The position numbers and the translations under genes were made by a program. Source: JAFAYN01 sp963733105 (GTDB lineage Bacteria > Gemmatimonadota > Gemmatimonadetes > Longimicrobiales > Longimicrobiaceae). Taken from it: a DNA stretch of 64,000 bases. Location: the NCBI GenBank assembly GCA_963733105.1, contig CAVTCB010000018.1, forward strand, positions 1 through 64,000, written 5' to 3'. Under the pieces are notes generated by a model. It saw only the letters and a program-made list of their open reading frames with translations. It did not search any database and was not told where the DNA came from. Of this stretch, positions 1-6,836 are shown one piece after another (within the stretch, counting starts at the first letter, position 1; every line of letters starts with the position of its first letter).

Positions 1-97
1 TAACGACACAAGGGTCAGGGGTGCGGACCGGCGCGCAAGACTTTCGTCCCGCCGAAAACATGCCCGGCCCCGCATCCCCTGCAGCCGATTGTTAGGC
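1..97 (-). repeat. attC site (common type), left edge cut
   Basis: The right core box GTTAGGC is at 91-97. The left box is cut by the window edge and only TAAC remains. The interior matches the common array type. It is the attC of the cassette carrying the 192-689 gene. Confidence 0.85.
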
Positions 98-191
98 GCT
101 GGCACCCGCGGCTGTTGCTGTTTTGGAGCGCAGATGCCGCACGAGGGATCACCAGTTTCCAGTCAGCCGAGCGTCTCCTTGGTGGAGAAGG

Positions 192-689
192 TCAAGCATC
201 GCCGAGAACGAGACTCGCTGCGGCAACCCCGAGACCCACAAGCGTGAACATGCCGAACACCCAGCGAAAACAGCGAGCGTAGCTGAAGTGCCCACTGTGG
301 AGAGGGTACAGCTTCAAACGCTTGCTCGAAGCCTCCTCCCGGGAAAAGAGCCGAAGTGCATGCGGCAGATCCTCTTGGTCGGGTAGCTCATGCTGCCTAT
401 CCAAGAACTTGATGGCGTCCTCGCCGTTCTTGACCAGTTGTCTAGTCCTTTCGTCCATCTTCCAGAAGACGAAGGAAAAAAAGGCCAGCAACACGCCAAA
501 GAATGCCATCCACTTCGATAGTCCGCCATTCTTGACGGAAAGCGCAAACCCTCCGAGTAGTGCAGTTGAGAGAAGAATGTAGAAGTGAAAGGCGCGTAGC
601 CGGTGGTCGGCATGAAGCGAGAAGTAGTCCCACGCGTAATTGCGAAAGGTCTCATCAAGGGACAGGGCCTTATCAGATGTTTCGGTCAT
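192..689 (-). CDS. Cassette-encoded small membrane protein, unknown function
   Basis: The protein has 165 residues. Its N-terminus is soluble, then come two hydrophobic segments at about residues 36-53 and 59-76, a charged middle, and a third hydrophobic stretch at the C-terminus. The run WDYFSLHADHRLRAFHFY before the first membrane segment resembles uncharacterised small membrane proteins that carry a similar aromatic/basic stretch there. The start at 689 is preceded by a GGGAGA ribosome-binding site. It is the only gene in its cassette. No enzymatic motif is visible, so function is unknown. Confidence 0.75.
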   Translation of the reverse strand: MTETSDKALSLDETFRNYAWDYFSLHADHRLRAFHFYILLSTALLGGFALSVKNGGLSKWMAFFGVLLAFFSFVFWKMDERTRQLVKNGEDAIKFLDRQHELPDQEDLPHALRLFSREEASSKRLKLYPLHSGHFSYARCFRWVFGMFTLVGLGVAAASLVLGDA

Positions 690-834
690 CAGTTTCTCCC
701 TAGGCGTGGAATATGTCCCCTGCTTCAGTTCGCGATCGCAAGCACCAAAGGTACCGCTCGCTGCCTGAGACGAACCGAGTGAGACACACGGTAGCTCCGG
801 GAGGACCTGCGGCTGCGGCGATGTTTGCCCAGCG

Positions 835-934
835 GCCTAACGACACAAGGGTCAGGGGTGCGGGGCCGCCGCGGAAGCCTTTCGCCGGCCGAAAACATGC
901 CCGGCCCCGCATCCCCTGCAGCCGATTGTTAGGC
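835..934 (-). repeat. attC site (common type)
   Basis: Core boxes GCCTAAC (835-841) and GTTAGGC (928-934) flank a 100 bp imperfect palindrome of the common array type. It ends the cassette carrying the 1018-1614 and 1626-1718 genes. A shared ~30 bp block lies just left of it (805-834). Confidence 0.92.
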
Positions 935-1017
935 CGCGTACGGAGTCTCAGCCTACGGCTACTTCCGCCTCGGAGGGATTACCGCGGCTGCCGTTCGATT
1001 GCTGCCCAACGCTAAAT

Positions 1018-1614
1018 TTAAGGCGCACTCTGGATACCTGGAAGGTTCGCGATCGTCTTACCATTGTGCCACACGTCGCGACTGACCGCGATTACCGTGG
1101 CGCCGTAGGTTACGGCCCACACTGACTTGTCGACCATGATGACGGTTTCGAAGATCGCCTGCTCCTGAGGGTCGATGACCGATGAGCGAGGTGTCGTATC
1201 ACGGTTATACTCGACGGGGTGCCACCGGCCCAGGTGTCGTGATGATCTCGGCTCCGCAGCGTGCTCACTAAGTTCGAGCGATACCACAGGGTCCCATATT
1301 GGTACGGGACCTATGTTCTCCAAGGAGATGCGGACCGCATGGAGGTTCTGAGTGGCACTCGCAGCCATCACCTCTATCTCGAAATCCAATTTAGCCTTTG
1401 GCGTGAACAGGCGACCATGGAAGAAGCGGAAGTACGACGCTACGGCACCCAGGACGAGGATCGCACACCCGACGAGCTTTGTGACTACGTCAATGACATC
1501 CTTGTTTTCGGTCAACCAAGACTCGGTGACCCAGTCGTGCCGAACTGCATTTGCAACGAAGAGCACCGCCACTACCGCGAGGAGCCACGAGGCGAGTAGT
1601 CGTCTGTCACGCAT
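1018..1614 (-). CDS. Cassette-encoded membrane-anchored protein, unknown
   Basis: The protein has 198 residues from the ATG at 1614, chosen because it opens directly into a hydrophobic segment (residues 7-24) with a second at about 44-63. The rest is a soluble beta-rich domain of ~125 residues with no motif I recognise. The reading frame stays open upstream to 1812, but that extension would run through the attC at 1768-1865 and is unlikely to be coding. A 30-residue membrane ORF with a strong ribosome-binding site ends 11 bases upstream, so the two probably form a two-gene cassette. Confidence 0.75.
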   Translation of the reverse strand: MRDRRLLASWLLAVVAVLFVANAVRHDWVTESWLTENKDVIDVVTKLVGCAILVLGAVASYFRFFHGRLFTPKAKLDFEIEVMAASATQNLHAVRISLENIGPVPIWDPVVSLELSEHAAEPRSSRHLGRWHPVEYNRDTTPRSSVIDPQEQAIFETVIMVDKSVWAVTYGATVIAVSRDVWHNGKTIANLPGIQSAP

Positions 1615-1625
1615 GGGAAACGGCT

Positions 1626-1718
1626 CTAGCGGAAAAGCGTCACGAGAAGTGCCAACGCGACGAGGGAGAGGATCACGACCAAGCCGATTCCACGAACCGG
1701 CGTTTCTTTTCGGTGCAT
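1626..1718 (-). CDS. 30-residue single-membrane-segment peptide in a cassette
   Basis: ATG at 1718 follows a perfect AGGAGG with five-base spacing. The reading frame encodes 30 residues and stops with TAG at 1626-1628. Residues 1-9 are polar and basic (MHRKETPVR) and the remainder is one hydrophobic helix ending in Phe-Arg. It lies 11 bases upstream of the 1018-1614 membrane protein on the same strand within the same cassette. The ribosome-binding site and the membrane-protein neighbour favour a real gene. No family is recognised. Confidence 0.6.
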   Translation of the reverse strand: MHRKETPVRGIGLVVILSLVALALLVTLFR

Positions 1719-1767
1719 TGGAGCCTCCTAAGAGGAAGGGTTGGTATGCGACAGTGCTTCGTGAGCG

Positions 1768-1865
1768 GCCTAACGTCCAGGTTAAGCTGCGAAGCCGCGG
1801 GGTTGGAGCCATGCCGCCGGGCCGGAGCGGTGCGCGGCTTCGTCAGCTTCAACCACTCGTTAGGC
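1768..1865 (-). repeat. attC site (distinct type)
   Basis: Core boxes GCCTAAC (1768-1774) and GTTAGGC (1859-1865) enclose 98 bp whose arms pair (AGCTGCGAAGCCGCG near the left, CGGCTTCGTCAGCT near the right). The interior differs from the common type. It ends the methyltransferase cassette. Confidence 0.88.
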
Positions 1866-1899
1866 CGCAATGCGAGCGGACGCGTGAGTTGTCCATTCG

Positions 1900-2538
1900 C
1901 TATTGCTGTCGTCCCTCCAAGCCGCGGCTCGGCTGCCGCCTCTCGACGAAGTAATAGTGGTTCTCGCCCTCGTCCTGCGCTTCGGCCACCCACGTCAGAC
2001 CGGCATCGCGCAGCAATCGCTCATAGGTTTGCGCCCCGAGTGACTGCGACTGACGGCCGGTCATGGCATCCAACCATTCGAGGGGCTCTTTAGGGGCCGT
2101 GAAGAGGAAACGCCCTCCGGGGTTGAGCGCGCCCGCCACCTTCTCGATGACAAGCGCTTGAGCTACTGGCTTGAGCAAGAACAGGAGCCCCCAGGCAAGC
2201 ACACCATCGAAGGTCCGGTCGAAGAACTCAGACGCTTCGACCGTGTTTTGCTCGATCGGCACGCCCGGGAAGCGCTCGCGGAATGCAGCGACCATCGCCG
2301 ATGATGCATCGACTGCGTAGGTCGCGAGGCCGGCCTCCTGCAGGATCCGCGTGCTCGGCTCACCGGGGCCGGAGCCGAGGTCGAGGACTGTCGCACCCGG
2401 GGGAAAGGCTTGTGCCCACGCCCGGACGGTGGCGGCGCCGATCGCATCGCCGACCAGGGGACGGGTGCCACGTCCGGCAACGTAAATGCTCGCGATCCCC
2501 TCATATCCATTGGAACCATCCTCGCTCATTGGCATCAA
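1900..2538 (-). CDS. Class I SAM-dependent methyltransferase
   Basis: The protein has 212 residues with the SAM-binding motif VLDLGSGPGEPS near residue 50 and an acidic residue ending the second strand (YAVDASSAMV), as in Rossmann-fold class I methyltransferases. The later stretch LNPGGRFLFTAPKEP matches the usual post-motif loop. The substrate cannot be told; the fold is common to small-molecule methyltransferases. Several Met codons near the N-terminus (2538, 2535, 2529) leave the exact start open. It is the sole gene of its cassette, with an attC unlike the majority type, so it was probably acquired. Confidence 0.9.
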   Translation of the reverse strand: MMPMSEDGSNGYEGIASIYVAGRGTRPLVGDAIGAATVRAWAQAFPPGATVLDLGSGPGEPSTRILQEAGLATYAVDASSAMVAAFRERFPGVPIEQNTVEASEFFDRTFDGVLAWGLLFLLKPVAQALVIEKVAGALNPGGRFLFTAPKEPLEWLDAMTGRQSQSLGAQTYERLLRDAGLTWVAEAQDEGENHYYFVERRQPSRGLEGRQQ

Positions 2539-2566
2539 TCCGAGTGTCGACGAGAGTTGGGGTGCG

Positions 2567-2626
2567 GCCTAACGCCTCGCCGATCAGCGGCGGCCGAAGG
2601 CCGTCCGCTGCATCGGCTGGTTGGGC
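2567..2626 (-). repeat. attC site, short 60 bp type
   Basis: Core boxes GCCTAAC (2567-2573) and GTTGGGC (2620-2626) bound only 60 bp. The arms pair around CGGCGGCCGAAGGCCGTCCG. The length and boxes match the short '59-base element' class of mobile integrons. It ends the VOC-protein cassette. Confidence 0.88.
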
Positions 2627-2665
2627 GGCACTTCCAGGCGCCCAAGGCGAGGGCGTTTCGCACTG

Positions 2666-3127
2666 CTACGCCTCGTTGTAGGCTCTCTCGAGCTCAGCCA
2701 CGTCGAGCTTCACCATCGTCATCATGGCTTCCATCACGGCCTTCACCTTCCTGGGGTCCCTGTCACGGATCAGCTCGGTGAATCGTCTCGGGACAATTTG
2801 CCAGGTGAGACCGAAGGGGTCTTTGATCCAACCGCATTGCGTGGGCTTCGCTCCTGCCTTCACGAGCTTGTCCCAGTATTCATCCACTTCATCCTGATCC
2901 ACGCAGTCCACGTAGAGCGAGACCCCCTCGGAGAAGCTGAAGTACGGCCCTCCGTTGTAGCCCATGAAGAGTTGACCACCAACGACGAACTCGGCGGAGC
3001 TGATGGGACCGTCCTTGCCCGTGCGGGCGACGTTGCGTACTTCGGAGTTCGGAAACGTCGCGGTGTAGAACTCGATTGCCGCTTCGAGCTGGTCGTTGAA
3101 CATGAGGAAAGGTGTCACTTTGTTCAT
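2666..3127 (-). CDS. VOC-superfamily PhnB-like protein
   Basis: The protein has 153 residues. The N-terminus VTPFLMFNDQLEAAIEFYTA, the middle GQLFMGYNGGP and the C-terminal DPFGLTWQIVP are hallmarks of the PhnB / 3-demethylubiquinone-9-methyltransferase-like branch of the vicinal oxygen chelate fold. Members are metal-binding or resistance-type proteins whose substrates are mostly unknown. ATG at 3127 is used because upstream codons run into the attC. It is a single-gene cassette with its own distinct attC. Confidence 0.9.
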   Translation of the reverse strand: MNKVTPFLMFNDQLEAAIEFYTATFPNSEVRNVARTGKDGPISSAEFVVGGQLFMGYNGGPYFSFSEGVSLYVDCVDQDEVDEYWDKLVKAGAKPTQCGWIKDPFGLTWQIVPRRFTELIRDRDPRKVKAVMEAMMTMVKLDVAELERAYNEA

Positions 3128-3163
3128 GGGAGTGTCTCCTCTGTGAAGGCGATGCTCTTTTCC

Positions 3164-3256
3164 GCCCAACGATTAAGCTTCAGGCGCGAGTGGCCCCGCC
3201 GCCGCTGAAGGTGCAGCGATGCCTGGCCGCGAGTCGCCTGCAAGCATTTGTTAGGC
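3164..3256 (-). repeat. attC site (distinct type)
   Basis: Core boxes GCCCAAC (3164-3170) and GTTAGGC (3250-3256) enclose 93 bp with partly pairing arms. The stop codon of the 3251-3529 gene lies inside the right core box, as is common for cassette genes. Confidence 0.85.
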
Positions 3257-3529
3257 CGGGGGATGCTTCCACATTCGGCTGCCAAACCAGTACCCGGCCA
3301 CTACCCAGATTGGGAGTGTCAGGACGGAAGAGGTCACGTGAGACCACACTGGCCGCGATGGTTGGTCAAATATCCAGCTGGTCACGAGGGGCTGGAAGAC
3401 GGAGACGAAGAGCCACACGGGAAGGCCCCAGCGGAGGATCCCCACGTGGAGAATGAATGCATGTTTTCCGCGTGCCCGGAAGCGCTCAGTGGCTACTCGA
3501 CGACGTTGAAGGAAACTGGGTCTGTCCAT
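3251..3529 (-). CDS. Cassette-encoded two-helix membrane protein
   Basis: The protein has 92 residues from the ATG at 3529; an ATG at 3544 would add five. A basic N-terminus is followed by two hydrophobic segments, about residues 30-48 and 63-80, and a short basic tail. The TAA stop (3251-3253) is within the attC core box, so the cassette has no 3' spacer. The frame stays open upstream to 3859, but that stretch crosses an attC and is not coding. No function can be assigned. Confidence 0.65.
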   Translation of the reverse strand: MDRPSFLQRRRVATERFRARGKHAFILHVGILRWGLPVWLFVSVFQPLVTSWIFDQPSRPVWSHVTSSVLTLPIWVVAGYWFGSRMWKHPPA

Positions 3530-3553
3530 TGGAACCCCTGGCATTGCGTGAGG

Positions 3554-3681
3554 GCCTAACGCCCAAAGCTCAGTCGCATTCAGCTTCGCACCAGAACCTG
3601 AGCGGCACACCGACCGGCGCACAAGCCCGCAGCGCCCACCACCGGCTGAGAAGCTGAATGTCGACTGAGCGAACGTTAGGC
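3554..3681 (-). repeat. attC site (distinct, 128 bp)
   Basis: Core boxes GCCTAAC (3554-3560) and GTTAGGC (3675-3681) enclose the longest attC seen here. Its inner arms GCTCAGTCGCATTCAGCTTC and GAAGCTGAATGTCGACTGAGC are nearly perfect complements with a few extrahelical bases. It ends the TfoX-domain cassette. Confidence 0.9.
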
Positions 3682-3762
3682 CACGAGAGGACTTAGCCCG
3701 TGCTGAGCTGCGGCGTGCACAGAGGCCTGAATGCTCCACGCGCCACTGAGCGGCTGCGCAGG

Positions 3763-3900
3763 TTAGCCGCTCGACTCGAGCCCGACTAGCAGTTGGGCCG
3801 GCTCCAAACCGAGGGCTTCGGCTAAGCGGACGATGTTCACCAACGCATGCTGGTCCCAAGGTGCAGAGCGAACGCTACCCCACACACGGCGAACAGCCAC
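3763..3900 (-). pseudogene. Possible XRE-type HTH C-terminal fragment
   Basis: Between the TfoX-domain gene and its attC the minus strand can be read, from a GTG at 3900 or further upstream without a clear start, to a TAA at 3763-3765. The last ~28 residues (HALVNIVRLAEALGLEPAQL and following) look like the final helices of a Cro/CI-type helix-turn-helix domain. The recognition-helix part is absent. It may be a remnant left by cassette rearrangement, or a chance reading frame. Confidence 0.35.
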
Positions 3901-3922
3901 GGATATCGGTGGCGCCCCCAAC

Positions 3923-4252
3923 TCAGGAGCCCTTCCGCTTCGTCGGCTTCGGCATCGGCAGCGCCGCTTCGGTCACGCGGAAGGCCGCCGACAACAGCTC
4001 GCGGTTGTCGAGATGCTCGTCCAGCACGAAGTGAGGTTTGGCTCCCGGGTACGGTGCGCCTTCGGACGGTGCTCCGAGAAGTTCGCGCCCCGCCTCCGTC
4101 GGCTTCAGAAAGAGCTGGTTGTCGCAGACCAAAGCGACGATTTTGCTGCCCACGTAGAGCCCGTACTCACCAAACATCTTCTTGAAGGATACGGCACCCA
4201 CGTCGCGAAGCTGATCGCAGACGTGCTGAACATACGCGAGGTCAGATGCCAT
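3923..4252 (-). CDS. TfoX/Sxy N-terminal-domain protein
   Basis: The protein has 109 residues with the TfoX N-terminal signature: FKKMFGEYGLYVGSKIVALV near residue 23, NQLFLKPTEAGR, and PHFVLDEHLDNRELL. Full TfoX/Sxy competence regulators carry a second domain; this stand-alone form is widespread, and its role is not established. The C-terminus is a short basic tail. It is a single-gene cassette with an extra ~240 bp between the stop and the attC that may hold an HTH remnant. Confidence 0.9.
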   Translation of the reverse strand: MASDLAYVQHVCDQLRDVGAVSFKKMFGEYGLYVGSKIVALVCDNQLFLKPTEAGRELLGAPSEGAPYPGAKPHFVLDEHLDNRELLSAAFRVTEAALPMPKPTKRKGS

Positions 4253-4271
4253 GGAAGGTTCCTAGGAGAGG

Positions 4272-4368
4272 GCCTAACGACTCGGCGATAAGCCGCCGGG
4301 GGCGAGCGAAATGCCGAAGCCTGCTCCGATGCCGGCGCCCCCGGTCGGCTTTATCGTCCTTGTTAGAC
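4272..4368 (-). repeat. attC site (distinct type)
   Basis: Core boxes GCCTAAC (4272-4278) and GTTAGAC (4362-4368) enclose 97 bp. The arms GCGATAAGCCG and CGGCTTTATCG pair, as do GGGGGCG and CGCCCCC. The stop of the 4363-5592 gene lies in the right box. Confidence 0.88.
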
Positions 4369-5592
4369 TGACCCGGGGCGAGTTCCAGAACGGTACCACC
4401 GATACGTCGCGTGAAATCCGCCCGAAACGGTCTCAGGCGCGTTGTGAAGTAGGTCTTCGATCTCCGCAAGCGTGAAGAAGCGCGTGTCACGAACAGCCTG
4501 TGGATCTGCGCGCACCACGCCATTGTGGGTGGTATCGAACAAGTGAAAGGCATGACGGATACTTGGTGGAATTTCGGAATGGTGCGCGAAGCCGCTCCCA
4601 ACTGGTTGAAGTAACGGGATGAAACCGAGTTCCTCCAGCGTCTCCCGGCGCGCACCGTCTTCTGGTGTCTCACCGACGAGCAGGTGGCCCGCGGCAGAGT
4701 GATCCCAGCGACCGTCGGACGCTCGCCGTTGAAGCAGCAAGCGCCCCTCGGAGTCGAACACGTATACGACGGCGATCGGGTGGAGAAGTGCGCATTCGTG
4801 CGCGAAGTCGATGGTCACCGCCCTTTCCGGGCGCCCGTCCTCATCCGTGCACGAGCAGATGGTGTCGAACTCGGTCGCCGCCAAGGCCAGCACGAGGTCA
4901 GTGACACGTCGTAGGTCGTCGTTCACCAGGTAGACTGTGCAGCAAGCATACGGCCAGAACGACGGGCTGTTTTCTAGGATGGCCAAGCCGTTGGCAAATC
5001 GCTCGGTCAACCCGGCCTCGTCAAACTGACTCGCGGCCGCCTTCCCTTCCAAACGCGTTCGCCACGACTCAAGGGAGGGCGGTACAAGATGAATGCAGAG
5101 AAGCGACTCACTGATGGAGGTACTCGACGGTTCGGCGGAGGCGCGAAGCAAACCCTTACCCTCAGCGTAGAAGCGGCATGTCCCCTTCAGCTCCATGAGG
5201 GTTTCGCGCCGATAGCCGTAGCTTGCGCCCCACGTGCGGCTCACGCCCATCAGGGCGTTGGCAGCCTGCAACGACGCGAATTCCGATGGCTCGACGAACT
5301 CGTAGTCTTCAGCGCGCTCATCGGGTCGGATCCTTCGCGTGGTGACTCGGGGGAATCGCGCAAAACCTGCGCGCTCCAGCAGACGGCTTACGGATGTCTT
5401 GCCAACACCCGGAACCCCGTCCAGAACGAGAACCGGATTGGAAGGCAAGCGCGTTCGCACCGAAGCGAGAGACGCGTGTTCCAAGGCAAAAGGGAGACTC
5501 GCCGGAAGCGGCCGGCAGTCGTAACCGACGGTTCGCAGGGTTCGGCCGACTGCGTCGTGCCAGGTCGCGGGCGAGGGTGAGGCGTGAGTCAT
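4363..5592 (-). CDS. P-loop kinase-like / Nudix hydrolase fusion
   Basis: The protein has 409 residues, unusually long for a cassette gene. Residues 54-75 carry a Walker A loop (GVPGVGKTS, 59-67), and TTRRIRPDERAEDYEFV (84-100) resembles the substrate-binding part of guanylate-kinase-like P-loop proteins. Residues ~255-400 are a Nudix domain with a complete 23-residue Nudix box from G302 to F324 (E308, R316-E317, E320-E321). The first half may phosphorylate and the second hydrolyse a nucleotide-type diphosphate; substrates are unknown. Start to attC distance is only about 13 bases and no strong ribosome-binding site is visible. Confidence 0.85.
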   Translation of the reverse strand: MTHASPSPATWHDAVGRTLRTVGYDCRPLPASLPFALEHASLASVRTRLPSNPVLVLDGVPGVGKTSVSRLLERAGFARFPRVTTRRIRPDERAEDYEFVEPSEFASLQAANALMGVSRTWGASYGYRRETLMELKGTCRFYAEGKGLLRASAEPSSTSISESLLCIHLVPPSLESWRTRLEGKAAASQFDEAGLTERFANGLAILENSPSFWPYACCTVYLVNDDLRRVTDLVLALAATEFDTICSCTDEDGRPERAVTIDFAHECALLHPIAVVYVFDSEGRLLLQRRASDGRWDHSAAGHLLVGETPEDGARRETLEELGFIPLLQPVGSGFAHHSEIPPSIRHAFHLFDTTHNGVVRADPQAVRDTRFFTLAEIEDLLHNAPETVSGGFHATYRWYRSGTRPGSV

Positions 5593-5605
5593 CCAGAGTT
5601 GGTCA

Positions 5606-5707
5606 GTCTAACGACACAAGGGTCAGGGGTGCGGGGCCGGCGCGCAAGACTTTCCTCCGGCCGAAAGCATGCAAGGCCCCGCATCCGCTGGCAGCCGATT
5701 GTTAGGC
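5606..5707 (-). repeat. attC site (common type)
   Basis: Core boxes GTCTAAC (5606-5612) and GTTAGGC (5701-5707) flank 102 bp of the common type. The left box GTCTAAC mirrors the GTTAGAC right box of the neighbouring site at 4362-4368, as expected because recombination occurs within this box. It ends the cassette holding the 5777-6777 genes and the IS element. Confidence 0.92.
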
Positions 5708-5776
5708 CGCATCGCACGGCAGAGCAACGACTTGCAGCGAGAACTGGCGTCGCGGAAGGACGGTACATGCGCGTGA

Positions 5777-6415
5777 TTACTCCTCACACGGCTTTCCAAT
5801 CCAAAGCTCAACAAGGCCTGATCTAGCAGCTAAGCCAGAAAGATACTGAACTGGTAGGTCTTGAGGGCAACCAGCTTTCCTAAAGAATTCCTCTGCGATT
5901 TGCTGTACCTGCTGTGCCGTTCGTCGATCCTGCGCATGGAAATAAGCCACTCGAGACGAGATTCTACCCGAAATACGCTGTGCGCCAGGAGTGGGAATGT
6001 GATTGCGAAAAAACTCCCCGCGCAATGCTTGCACGGTTTCGTCGCTGACACTATCGCTGCGCTGAATATAAATGACTGGGACCTCGCCTTTAGAATAACT
6101 TTCGAGCGTCCTATTTAACGACTCTAGTTCGCGCTGTTTCTCTTGGATTTGAGAATTGAGCATCCGCGTAGCCACTGCCAGGCTGTCGGTCACGGTTTGG
6201 GCAGAGTCTAACCGACTACGCGCGTGCTCAACTTGTGCCATGGCGTTCATTGCCTGGCGCGCTTGGTAGACTGAGAAGGCAAGAACGAGCGTGGCAAGCG
6301 CTATCGGAAAGCTGGTCCACAGAATTGCCTTGCGTCTGTTCGCACGCTGCCGATCCCTTATCGACCGTAGCGTCTCTTCATAGCTCGGCTCGGGGTTAAG
6401 CTCTTGCCGACTCAT
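5777..6415 (-). CDS. Cassette membrane protein with coiled coil
   Basis: The protein has 212 residues: a cytoplasmic N-terminus, one hydrophobic segment at about residues 31-50, a long Gln/Glu/Arg-rich stretch (~55-108) predicted to be a coiled coil, and a C-terminal domain of ~100 residues. The start overlaps the stop of the 6412-6777 gene as ATGA, so the two are translationally coupled. No family recognised. The topology resembles a membrane-anchored sensor or structural partner of its neighbour. Confidence 0.75.
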   Translation of the reverse strand: MSRQELNPEPSYEETLRSIRDRQRANRRKAILWTSFPIALATLVLAFSVYQARQAMNAMAQVEHARSRLDSAQTVTDSLAVATRMLNSQIQEKQRELESLNRTLESYSKGEVPVIYIQRSDSVSDETVQALRGEFFRNHIPTPGAQRISGRISSRVAYFHAQDRRTAQQVQQIAEEFFRKAGCPQDLPVQYLSGLAARSGLVELWIGKPCEE

Positions 6416-6777
6416 AATCCTAATCGCTTGTCGAAGAGGCGTTCGACGCGCTCGCAGAGGCGTTCATACTCCTGCGAGTTGGGGGCTGCAAGCAGTGAAA
6501 ACTGCTCAATCTCCTGCTTTAGACTCTGCAACGCAGATATGCGGTCCCTTTCAGATGATATGTCTTTGGCGCGTGTAGTTGACAAAGAAGCAGTGAAAGT
6601 ACCGCCGAGCGTTAGAACCCATTTCCAGTAATCTGGCACCACAAATTGGGTTAACACGGTACCAGTGACAATCAAACCTATCCCAATGAGTACGAGCGCA
6701 GCCGTAACTCGTCTCTGCATCTGATAGGCCTGTTGGCTTAGTTTTATAGTTTCTTCTAGAAACTGGATACGGTTCAT
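6412..6777 (-). CDS. Cassette two-helix membrane protein
   Basis: The protein has 121 residues: an amphipathic N-terminus, two hydrophobic segments (about 25-45 and 51-66) and a charged C-terminal coiled-coil-like tail. It is the first complete gene of a two-gene unit, overlapping the next gene by four bases. Its start also overlaps, as ATGA, a short upstream reading frame that the IS5 insertion interrupts 56 bases further on. Function unknown. Confidence 0.72.
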   Translation of the reverse strand: MNRIQFLEETIKLSQQAYQMQRRVTAALVLIGIGLIVTGTVLTQFVVPDYWKWVLTLGGTFTASLSTTRAKDISSERDRISALQSLKQEIEQFSLLAAPNSQEYERLCERVERLFDKRLGL

Positions 6778-6836
6778 CGAATTATCGTCATCTCTCGTGC
6801 GCCGATGAACGCAATACTCACGTCAGCGAGATTTAG

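Noticed and set aside
3251..3859. Long 202-codon start for the small membrane gene at 3251
   Set aside because: The upstream part crosses the attC at 3554-3681; the ATG at 3529 gives a sensible two-helix membrane protein.
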